Source of the DNA: Dermatemys mawii
Lineage: Eukaryota > Chordata > Testudines > Dermatemydidae
DNA length: 64,000 nt
NCBI GenBank assembly: GCA_007922305.1
Contig: ML677326.1
Coordinates: forward strand, 52,960,453 to 53,024,452
Reading direction: 5' to 3'
The notes beneath the pieces were generated by a model that was given only the letters and a program-made list of their open reading frames with translations, was not told the DNA's origin and searched no databases. Below, piece by piece: positions 55,601-64,000 of this stretch; position 1 is the first letter of the stretch; every line of letters starts with the position of its first letter. The position numbers were made by a program, and so were the translations under genes.

Positions 55601-56316
55601 TATCAGTATGTTCTACTCTACTTGTCTTCCCCACCACATACAGAACTCCACCTTTGTAAGCACAACTACTGAGCCAAGTTGTCATGTGTGTAAGGTCTCC
55701 TTCCAATTGGTCACACTTCCAGCAAGTCATGCTTTTACATTGTACCTCTACTTAGCACATTTTCCAAACATTAACTTAATGAGTTATCGGTTTTATAAGG
55801 CATCCAGTATGTTTAAGTGTCTTCTGATGCATGTAACTGATCTTGGTCCGTCCCCTCAAATTTTGACTAAAATTCAAGAATACTTCGCCAATGGTTAAAA
55901 GGGTCTGAAAAATGTTGATGTAGCACTAATGTTAGCACCCACGCCCCCACTCCCAATCACAATGTTCTCATACTAGTTGTTTTGTGTCCGCTTGCTTTTG
56001 TCTTTGATTATTTGTATTGTGCTATTTGAAGATTAAGTAGCAGCTTCTTGTATTTTATTTCACACATGCATTTAACCAGCAAGTTGTGAATGGCTTTAAG
56101 TCAATCTTCAATGCCTATTGGTCTATCCAAAGAGCAAAAGAAAGATTGATGTTGGCGCAATAAAAATAAATAAGCCATTCTGTTTAGGAAACCTGCTCTC
56201 CCAAGAGACTTTCCCAAAGTTAGCACTGGGAGACGTTTTTCAGATGAAGAGTTTATTCACTGAAATGTAGTTTCAGTCAACCTCAAGATATTCCCATATT
56301 TGACACAAATTTGGTC

Positions 56317-56348
56317 CAAAAAAAAAAAAATAAAAAAAATAAAAAAAA
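56317..56348. repeat. A-rich tract
   Basis: Three runs of A separated by single T lie just after CAAATTTGGTCC. It may be a simple expansion. Confidence 0.8.
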
Positions 56349-56389
56349 TCAGGGAGCGTGACAGGGGAAGTTAGGCACTATTTACAAAA

Positions 56390-57000
56390 CATTCAGAGCC
56401 CATTGGTTAGCACATTCACTAATTATGTGGGAGACACCTGGTTCAATTTCCTGTGGGGAAAAATGTGAAAAAAAAAACCACTTCAATAGTCATTCATATA
56501 CATATAGAGAGAGAGACAGACTATATACATTAATGAGACTTTCTAGGCTAATGAGAAGGGTACTCACCTCTGAGGTGAGAAATTCACGTTCCCATCTCTG
56601 TTCAGAGGACTATACAGTAGAACAGCTTCAACAGGAGAAAGTGAAAGACGCACAGCAGAATATTCCAGACTTTAGTGGCTAGGACACTCTGCAGCAACTC
56701 AGGAGACTTGCACTCAAATCCCTTCTCTGCATCAGGCAGAGCGGGGGAAGTGAGCCGAGAGTGCTCTCAACCCAAGTGTGTGGCCTGTCCACTAGCATAA
56801 ATGTTATACCTTCTACTCTGGCTGTTTTGTACACCAAGCCCTTCTATATTTAAAAAGCAATGGAAATGAAGTGCCCAGGTACTAAATTCTTCGTTTTGGG
56901 TCAAACAAAATATTTCATTGCATTCAAAACTCTCTTCTGGCTGACTTTTCTGGATTCAATTAAATTTTCAGAATTTTCTGAGTCAATTTGTGTCAAGCTG
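56390..57000 (+). repeat. Composite tRNA-like repeat
   Basis: CATTGGTTAGCACATTCACT with GAGACACCTGGTTCAATTTC (B-box-like, 56439-56450) is one half. AGTGGCTAGGACACTCTGCA with CTTGCACTCAAATCCCTTC (about 56673-56725) is another. The right flank (TTTTCTGGATTCAATTAAAT and ATTTTCAGAATTTTCTGAG) is A/T-rich, as in the 28590 and 59480 copies. No tRNA gene is intact. Confidence 0.5.
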
Positions 57001-57164
57001 TTTTTTTAAACTGCCAGCAAAAAAAATATCAGTTCCTTACCCAAAGTATCCTCAAATATCTGAGTATAACGCTGTTCCATCTTTATTAGGAGGCTACATT
57101 AGTAAAGCACTCAGTCTTTGCCGGTTCCTTCAGTTTTTGTTCAAGGAAAGTTTCACTCTGTCAT

Positions 57165-57310
57165 ACTTTACATTTATATAACACCTTCCATTCAAGAATC
57201 TGAAAGTCAAATAATTGACAATTTAAAAATATTAATGAAGTTTCAGAATACCTCTGCGCTGTCGCCATACTACATAAAATCTGTGCCTCAGTTTCACCAT
57301 CTGTAACTTA
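57165..57310 (+). repeat. MIR-like repeat, left piece, interrupted by a CR1 tail
   Basis: ATTTATATAACACCTTCCAT with CAAGAATCTGAAAGTC is the lead-in of the MIR-like repeat. TCTGTGCCTCAGTTTCACCA followed by TCTGTAAC is its core, but in the opposite orientation (complement of TTACAGATGGTGAAACTGAGG). The repeat seems to resume in forward orientation after the CR1 at 57541. Confidence 0.5.
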
Positions 57311-57540
57311 AGGACATAAGAATAGCTGTATTTGGTCAGACCAAAGGTCCATCCAGCCCAGTATCCTGTCTACCAACAGTGGCCAATGCCAGGTGCCCCG
57401 GAATGAATGACCCTAACTGGTAATGATCACCACCCTCTGACAAACCGAGGCTAGGGACACCATTCCTTACCCATCCTGGCTAATAGCCATCAATGGAGTT
57501 AACCTCCATAAATTTATCCAGTTCTCCCTCAATCAACTTA
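57311..57540 (-). mobile_element. CR1 LINE 3' end, minus strand
   Basis: On the plus strand GGTCAGACCAAAGGTCCATC, CAGCCCAGTATCCTGTCTAC, AACAGTGGCCAATGCCAGGT and TAATAGCCATCAATGGAGTT are the complement of the CR1 3' UTR and the last ORF codons. This is the subfamily of the 26615 copy and is better kept here. It is truncated just inside the ORF. Confidence 0.88.
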
Positions 57541-57625
57541 TTCAGAGGAAGTCTTGGCAGAGCCAGGAATAAACCTCAGTCTCCTGTCTTCAGCCCTGCA
57601 TTTTAGCCATAAGGTCATCCTTCCT
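57541..57625 (+). repeat. MIR-like repeat, right piece
   Basis: CTTGGCAGAGCCAGGAATAA, ACCTCAGTCTCCTGTCTTCA and TTTTAGCCATAAGGTCATCC follow the 3' half of the MIR-like repeat (GGCAGAGCTGGGAATAGAACC...CTCTAACCACTAGACC). It completes the piece at 57165 across the CR1 insertion. Confidence 0.5.
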
Positions 57626-59479
57626 CTCAACAAACGTGTCGCAAAATTTTGGGATTAAAGTAAACTGAGTTCTTCTAAAGATCACTGAACATTTACAGTA
57701 TGACAAAGGCAAATGTGAGGATGTTACTGATGAACCCAATATGTATTTGTCACCAGCCACACAGGTGCCACTTATAAAAATCTCGTTAGTAAAAGAAATA
57801 CTGAGAGTATAAATAGCAATGGTACCCAGCCGCAAAGTTCAACGCCAGGTCGGATCAAGCCCAAAATTTGGTATTGTTTGGATCTAGGCTTTTGTTTTGG
57901 ACCTCTCTGGATGTTATTTTCAGATTGCTACATTTTAACGTCTTCCAGGTATTCACATGTACTAATCAGGCAGTAAATCACCTTAGTGTAAAAAATGAAC
58001 TGTGATAAGAAAACTTATTGTTTTAATCCAAATTCTCTCAAGAGACTATTCCTGATATTATAAAACTAACACTCTGTATTTGAACTTAAAATGAAGGCTT
58101 TTTTGTTGTTTGTGAAGTGAAAATGGACACTTCTTGAGCTCAATTGCTTTCTAAAGTGAAGGAGTGACACCTGCTGGTAATATTTATGAGAACTGGCAAA
58201 AAGTTCTCAAAACAAATTTTATGTAGTATTTCAAACTGTTTACACTGTCTTTTTGGGGCATAACATAGTGTCTTTCATATTTAAAAGGCTCTCGAGCAAC
58301 TTCTTTTAAGAATGGACTTCCATCAAAATTAGTTTCTTAGTGTAGGCATAACCTCAAAATCCCCCACAAAATTGTTGTGCAGAGAAAGTTGAAACCAAAC
58401 AATATTACACGAAAACCAACCACCACCAAAAATGCTTACTTCTTCTATTTTCATATATAGAATGCATATTAGTGCAAACACCTGATACATTTTTATAGCT
58501 CATGTGCCCTTTAACCTAAAGGGTTAAAAACCTGAGCTGCTTTCCCCCTTGTGTTTTAAAGATTTTGAAGTCAGGCTACTAGAATATCATGAAAATATAA
58601 TTGGAATAATAAAATAATATGGAGGACCCTCCAAAAAAATTCTGAGCTGGCAACCCCAATTAGTGAACATATAAATGAACAGTGGCTCCCTCTGCAGTGA
58701 ACCAATAATAGCTGCAGCTGCCAATTCAAGTGCCAAATTTCTGTCCAGTATCTTTATTGTGAAGATAGTTGCACAGCACCCCAATTTCCTGTATAAATAA
58801 AATTGTAGTTGAAGTACCCTTTATGAAGCACTTTTTAATCAAACATCTCAGCGTGCCTACAGACATCTCATAACAGTAAGAGTCACCCTCAAATAACAGC
58901 AGGAAGAAAAGATGTGCAGAAAAATGGAGGAATAGAAAGGATTCTAAACATGGCAGTACCAGATTAGAACTGTATCTAGTAGTGTTTTAATCAGAAAACA
59001 GATGCACAGGCTTTAAAAATAAAACAAATTACATTTGTTAGCAATAAAGTTATTATTGGAGTCTGTAATAATGCATTATTAAAAGCCTAAATGGATATTA
59101 AACTACAAAACATTTGCACAGCCCTCCAGCCATAGATTGATCTTTAAATCCAAACTAAAGTCATTAAATTGTTCCATTTTTTACATTTCCTCTACCATAG
59201 CAACATCACTGGGAGCTCCACACTCGATTCTTAAGATCCTTATTTCCTGATCAACTAACCTAAAGTGACAAAGAGTCTTAACCTAAAGTGTATTTCTAAC
59301 CCTCTACAGAATCCTGAGTACTAAGAAAGGTTGCTCTGCTGAATTGGCTACAAAAACTTGCAGCTATGGAACAGCTGGAATAGATCAGGAAGTCATTGAA
59401 GATGGCAGAGTCATGCAGTCTGCCAAACTTAGAAATCTGGTTACCAAGAAATTTCCTTAAACTAGAGGTAACTGGGGGA
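57626..59479. other. Gene-free AT-rich stretch
   Basis: No recognisable gene or repeat was seen. The minus frames at 57590-57835 and 58587-58784 have no family features. Confidence 0.45.
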
Positions 59480-60005
59480 AAAAATTAAATGAAATGGTGT
59501 TTAGGGGTTCTGGTTGTTGCAAAATATTGCTTTGTCAAAATTTTGCAGGAAAAAGGTCAGTTTAGACAAAACTTTCTCAAATCCTAGGATGGAGTTTCTG
59601 GATTTGACCAGAGACAGAGAGAGACCACAGAGTAGCCAATACATACTGTATCCCAGTAATTACAGCGCTTACCGAGAATGTTGGAGACAGGCTCAGATCT
59701 CTGCTCTGAATCAGACAAAGCACGAATTTATTCAATATTGACTGGGCCAGAGAAAGAGAGAATGTTCTTCCTGTTTCTCTCTCTAGCCCAGTGAGCAGAG
59801 ACTTGAACCTGGGCCATCCACCTCCCAGATAAAACGTCCTAACCATTGGGCTATTTTTTATCCTGAGGTAGCACTCCCTTGTTTGTTTGGTTTTTGTCCC
59901 TCCCCCGCCCCCCCCCCAAAAAAACCACCACCACCTTTGAAAGGGCTTGAGGTTTGGCTAAATATAGAACAAAACTTAATTCTGAAAAGCTGATTTTTTG
60001 GGGAC
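59480..60005. repeat. Composite tRNA-like repeat, two halves facing each other
   Basis: A plus-strand half (AGCGCTTACCGAGAATGTTG, GAGACAGGCTCAGATCTCTG, 59664-59702) faces a minus-strand half. On the plus strand the second half reads ACTTGAACCTGGGCCATCCA and TCCTAACCATTGGGCTATTT (59801-59856), the complement of a B-box-like GGTTCAAGT. A/T-rich flanks match those of the 28590 and 56390 copies. A poly-C/A run lies at about 59909-59925. Confidence 0.55.
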
Positions 60006-61830
60006 CTGGGATTCTTGGTTACTGGACAGCCCAGTCTTAAAACTTGACTACAATTACAGATAAGACTTCAGAAGTCAAAATTCCTCTCGTCTTCCTTGGT
60101 CTCCTTAACTGGAAGGACAGGTGGATTTCAAGATCACCTAACTGCTACAGAGCAAAGAGTGGCATCATACAAATCAGCTCCAACAGACAAAATGACATCA
60201 GTTTGCAACTCCTGAAAACCAAGGTCCTCTATAGCCTCTACATTGGCTGTGGCTACAATAGGGAATTTTAGCAAAAATACTTCAACTGGTGGTACCACCA
60301 GTATAGCCGAAGAAGTGATACCAGTGTAGAGAACACTGGAGCTCTTTATGGCTCTGGTAAACCACCAAAAGTTGCCAAAGCCTTGTACACGTAGGAGTTC
60401 CCACCAGTGTATGAGGCAGTCAGAATTTCTTGCTAAAATTCTCTGGTGTTGACATTGTCAGAAGATGAAGCTGAAGGGAAAATATTGGAAACAGAAGTCA
60501 CACATACAATATAGAACTCTGGGAACTCCTTGAAGGATAGCAAATCATGAGCTAACAAGCTTGTTTCCCAAATGGATCCCAAAACTAAAAGGAAATGGGA
60601 ATACATGAAAAACAGAGCCCATCATCAAGCAAGTGGCCGTGTTAGAGTACATCTTCACCCACAGCTTTCAATCATCACATAATTGTAAAGACAGGCAATT
60701 CATTTTACAGCTGCCATAAGAACAGGTATGTGCATGCTCACTCTCACTTATTCAAATGGAGAAAACAGCCTTTTTTGGGGGTGGGGGTGGGGTCAGGACT
60801 TTCACCTCCTATAGCATTTCAGTCCAGCAAGAGAACTACTTAAAGATCAGAGTCCTAGATCTATTATCTAAAATCAGCAACTCTGAAGATTTTTAAAGGA
60901 ACAGAGACCTTTGTTTTAAAACCCTGAAAACAAAGACTCAGACACCATTGACTGTTTAATTACATACCAGCATTAATGTGGCAATACTATTTAATAAGAA
61001 AAATATTTAAATATCCTAGTTAATATCATGACTTTAGCTTAAATGATAATATAGTAAAATAATTTTATGATAACTTAACGTTTGGTGGTCCTAATTGTGA
61101 GCAGTCTATGCTTACCATGTAGATTGTGGGACTATGCACTAATTAAGAAGGGCCTGTACAAAACACACACACATCTTTTTCAGATGGATACAGGTCATGA
61201 ACATCCTTAGTACCTGTTTTCCCTTATGTTGTCAATGTTCCCTATTCTTGAGTCTTGTACCGGACAAAGATGGCTAAATAGGATTAAAACTCGGGTTGTA
61301 CTCACACTCCAAGACACATCCTGCTTTAGCTTCTGATCCGGCAAGGTAAAGTGAATGAAGCTATGTGCAGGGGGAGGGATCTGCCCGCAAACAGTGGGTT
61401 GCAGGATCAGAACACTGTCAATTAATGAACACAGCCAGTTTAAAGTGTGTGAACATTAAACCAACCATGTCACAGTTTGAATATTACAATATGCTTTTCA
61501 TGCTGCTTGGTGGGGCGGAGGGTGGGAAAGAACCTCACTGGCTAGTATAACAAGGATCTAGAAGAAGAGAAGAGAGGGTGAGAGTTTGAAACATCCTAAT
61601 TGCAAGTCAGCCTAGAAATCGTATGGACCTGGTACAATGCCCCTGGAAGTCAACAGAAAGACTCCCCTTGATTTTGATGAACACTGGATCAGACTCTAAA
61701 CTACTATTTCTGCACAGTTACAGTAGGTCCTGCGATGACAATAAAACATTGGTCCAGTCATTAAAGTTAACTGTGGCTATTTAATAACAAGTCTTTTTCT
61801 TTTGCCCTCAGCAGACAAAGCCCTGGCTGG
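60006..61830. other. Gene-free stretch
   Basis: The frames at 60044-60271 and 61365-61550 show no family features. A G-rich run (GGGGGTGGGGGTGGGG) lies near 60778-60793. Nothing else was recognised. Confidence 0.45.
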
Positions 61831-61924
61831 GATGATTTAGTTGGGGTTGGTCCTGCTTTGAGCAGGTTGTTGGACTAGATGACATCCTGAGATCTCTTCC
61901 AACTCTAACCTTTGATTCTATGAT
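61831..61924 (+). mobile_element. Turtle CryI-type SINE, headless 3' part
   Basis: It starts at GATGATTTAGTTGGGGTTGG, as does the copy at 38574. It continues TCCTGCTTTGAGCAGG and GGACTAGATGACATCC, and ends TTTGATTCTATGATC. The tRNA head is missing. Confidence 0.85.
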
Positions 61925-63577
61925 CTCTGGTTTTCTGGCACTTTGTGTTAATATCTGGGATATTTAGGCATCTCCTAACAAATCTGATGAGCAATTGAGA
62001 TTTTAGCAATTAGACCCATCTTAAAAATTATTTCTTTCTTGGAGGAAAACAGTAATGCTGTGATAAAGTACAAAATTAGATAAAATGCCTCCCAGTTGCC
62101 AGAAAAACCTATTCAGACCTTCACTTCCATCCTTATGAAATAAAGGCTTCTGATGTCTGGTACCACTGAACACAAGTAGTAAAAGTTTTGACTTTCCATT
62201 CCAAAGTTCATGGCTTCTCATCCAGGATAGATTTGATATTCACAAAAGTGGAAGAACTTTCAAATATTTAGCTTTTAAAATTTATTACACACCAATGTTC
62301 TGTTTCCTAGCAGTCAGTAATTCTAAAGACCACCACTTAGGCAGAGATTCCCTTCTCGCATGTTAAAAAAATTATCACATGTACAATATTTTTAAACAAC
62401 CAATAACAGGCAAGTTTTCCCCTAAGATTTGTGAGAAGAAGAATTTAAAGTTATACACTGAATAAATTATGTACATTTTTGGGCTATGCATCTTCAGAAC
62501 GAACAGTTGATCTTGGAAAACAACTAAAAATCACTTCTTCTATAATGAGAAGTTCCACTGCAAGATGACATTTTCTCATCAAGGGCCCAAGCCTGCTCCC
62601 AAAAACAGTATTTTGAGTTTTTAAAATCAGACGCATGGTTTCAAAAATATGCCATCCCACTAACGTGGGGACCATTCTACCTCCAATTGTATTGGCACAA
62701 AGAGTAGTGATCAAAACACAATAAGACATTTGTAAATGGTAATGTATTGGAGGAAATCCTAACACACAAACATTGTTTGGCGAGCCTAAAACTACCACAG
62801 TATGATGAAGAATAAAATATACAATTTGAAGCAGATATATCAACATATGAAGTACTTTTAAGGGACCTTCCAAAAATCTCCAGGTGTGAGTGGTTTTTAA
62901 TCATCAACCTCTATCAGTCTTCAGGGGCTATGGAGTGTATTGAATACTTCAAATCTTGCCTCATTCCCTTGAGGGAAGAATATTGCTCATTATTGTTCAA
63001 AATCCAACATGACTGCATTCCTTAAAAAAATAATTCAGAGCAACGTAGCTCATATTGGCCAATATAATCAAACAAAGAAATACTGTCACTAGTTTTAGCA
63101 AATCAGCTATTTCTGACTAGTGAAAATTAGCAGTGGAAAGGCTACTCTCTATTTCAGGGGAAGTCACACATTCATATTTTTCAAACACTAATTGTCACTC
63201 ACGTTAAACAAAGTTAGCCATCTTTTAGTATTAGGAGAGAAAGCATTGGGGTTCTTTTAGAGGACGTTTTTGTTATACTTGACATCCAAAAGGAAGTTTC
63301 TCTATTTGCAACCTCTAACTTACATTCCTCCCTGTGCATTCCTTTACAGGAATTTCTTTTGATCAGAGAATTTCTCTTTGAGGAGCAACACAAGGCAAGA
63401 GCATTTGTTTTGTCACCTCTTCTATTTGCTCCTGTCATTGCATGGCTCACAACAGTTAATGTTCTCCAGAGAGTCAGTCCATATTAAAAATATATTTTGA
63501 AACACTGTTTTTCCTTCATATCTGCAGAGTGATTCTAGGATAGAGTGTTGCCTGATCTTCGAAGGAAGGAATCGGCT
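61925..63577. other. Gene-free AT-rich stretch
   Basis: The 129-codon minus frame at 62484-62873 is the longest here but shows no family features. No repeat was recognised. Confidence 0.45.
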
Positions 63578-63941
63578 AACTTCCCTCTCAGCTGTGCCAT
63601 CACACAGAAAGCTGTCAAGGGCTGCCCAGGCACACAGCTGGGAGGCACACCTCTGCTGTGGTCGCAGGATGCTGTGACAAGAGATGACTCGCGGGAGTCC
63701 TCTCTCCCTGCCACAGCCCCAGGACAGCCTGAACCCCAAACCCCTCATCCCAGGCCCCAAGCAAGAGCTTGTACCCCCAGCCAGAGCCCTCATCCCCCCA
63801 CATCCAAACTCTCACCCAGCCCTGAACCCCCTCCCACATTCCAAACCCCTAAGTCCCACCCCCAGCACAAATCACCTCCATATTGGTGCAAATAACAAAA
63901 TTCATGCTGCACATGGATGTAAAAAATTAAAGGGAACATTG
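63578..63941. mobile_element. C-rich turtle repeat with a TTCCCTCT end
   Basis: It starts near CTTCCCTCTCAGCTGTGCC. It runs through a long CCC/CCA-rich middle (63715-63865) made of imperfect CCCAAACCCCTCATCCC-like units. It ends CACCTCCATATTGGTGCAAA, TAACAAAATTCATGCTGCAC, GGATGTAAAAAATTAAAGGG, AACATTGG. The outer bases of the two ends are partly complementary (CTTCCCTCT with AAAGGGAAC). The overlapping Pro-rich frames on both strands are products of this composition. The class is uncertain, probably a nonautonomous DNA transposon. Confidence 0.5.
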
Positions 63942-64000
63942 GAAATCAGCTATCTTGGTATGGCAATGGAATGCTAAATTGTATCATATTGTTCAGCCAC

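Larger units (their letters stand above)
51593..56389. other. Gene-free stretch with a few simple repeats
   Basis: About 4.8 kb. A run of 12 G lies at 52166-52177. A palindromic repeat relative occurs at 52565-52692, (CAG)5 at about 54640 and an A-rich tract at 56317-56348. No frame (for example 53279-53485, 54119-54352, 55071-55325, 55608-55898) shows a family feature. Confidence 0.5.

Noticed and set aside
62484..62873. Minus-strand open frame of 129 codons
   Set aside because: It is hydrophobic and AT-driven, with no motif and no neighbouring signal. A 129-codon frame by chance is plausible in 64 kb.
63422..63977. Overlapping frames on both strands rich in Pro, Ser or Gly
   Set aside because: They follow from the C-rich repeat at 63578-63941. 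Several frames being open at once on both strands reflects composition, not coding.
1..64000. CRISPR arrays, operons, rRNA or bacterial features
   Set aside because: No regularly spaced direct repeats, ribosome binding sites or dense gene strings are seen. The window is vertebrate nuclear DNA.

Overview
The window looks like nuclear DNA from a turtle (Testudines, probably a cryptodire). It is AT-rich, shows no operon or other prokaryotic structure, and is filled with repeats typical of turtle genomes. These include several CR1 LINEs, a tRNA-derived SINE whose 3' tail matches the CR1 3' end (the arrangement known from cryptodiran CryI/polIII SINEs), Penelope-like elements with GIY-YIG domains, Ty3/Gypsy elements, and small TIR elements. 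I found no host protein-coding exon, tRNA, rRNA or CRISPR array. The window therefore reads as a gene desert or the inside of a long intron. Almost every ORF longer than 60 codons is either transposon debris or a chance frame.

Layout. Position 1 lies inside a small TIR element. 4135-8780 is a nest: an L2-like LINE is interrupted by two CR1 copies, and the larger CR1 is interrupted by a 1.1 kb solo LTR with TG...CA ends and a 5-bp target duplication. 9961-11530 is a Penelope-like element (PLE) with a readable YIDD reverse transcriptase, a GIY-YIG nuclease, an inverted 5' tail and a 75-bp palindrome. An old CR1 remnant lies near 12.2-12.7 kb, and quiet AT-rich DNA follows to about 24 kb. 24430-25440 is a minus-strand I/Nimb-like LINE carrying a 164-bp PLE insertion with a 13-bp target duplication. 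26615-27430 is a minus-strand CR1. 27473-27987 holds a broken, intronless coding-like sequence that I cannot identify. 30105-30928 is a second GIY-YIG-bearing PLE fragment.

33089-35761 is a decayed Ty3/Gypsy element on the minus strand, with two LTRs and a gag that retains SCAN-like and zinc-knuckle-like stretches. 35945-37330 is an L3-like LINE remnant. 37440-37592 is a nearly perfect 153-bp palindrome built from two PLE tails. 46631-47285 is a hAT-type TIR element followed by a full-length SINE. 48119-49950 is an internally deleted chromodomain Gypsy element in which gag is joined almost directly to the end of integrase. 51251-51590 is a Tigger/pogo-like TIR element. The right third carries composite tRNA-like repeats, a MIR-like repeat split by a CR1 tail, and a C-rich repeat at the end.

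Nothing here works together as a pathway. The value of the window is its transposon history: nesting gives relative ages, several target duplications are exact, and the PLE family carries palindromes and hammerhead-like tail motifs. All family names come from motifs and recalled consensus features. No database search was run.
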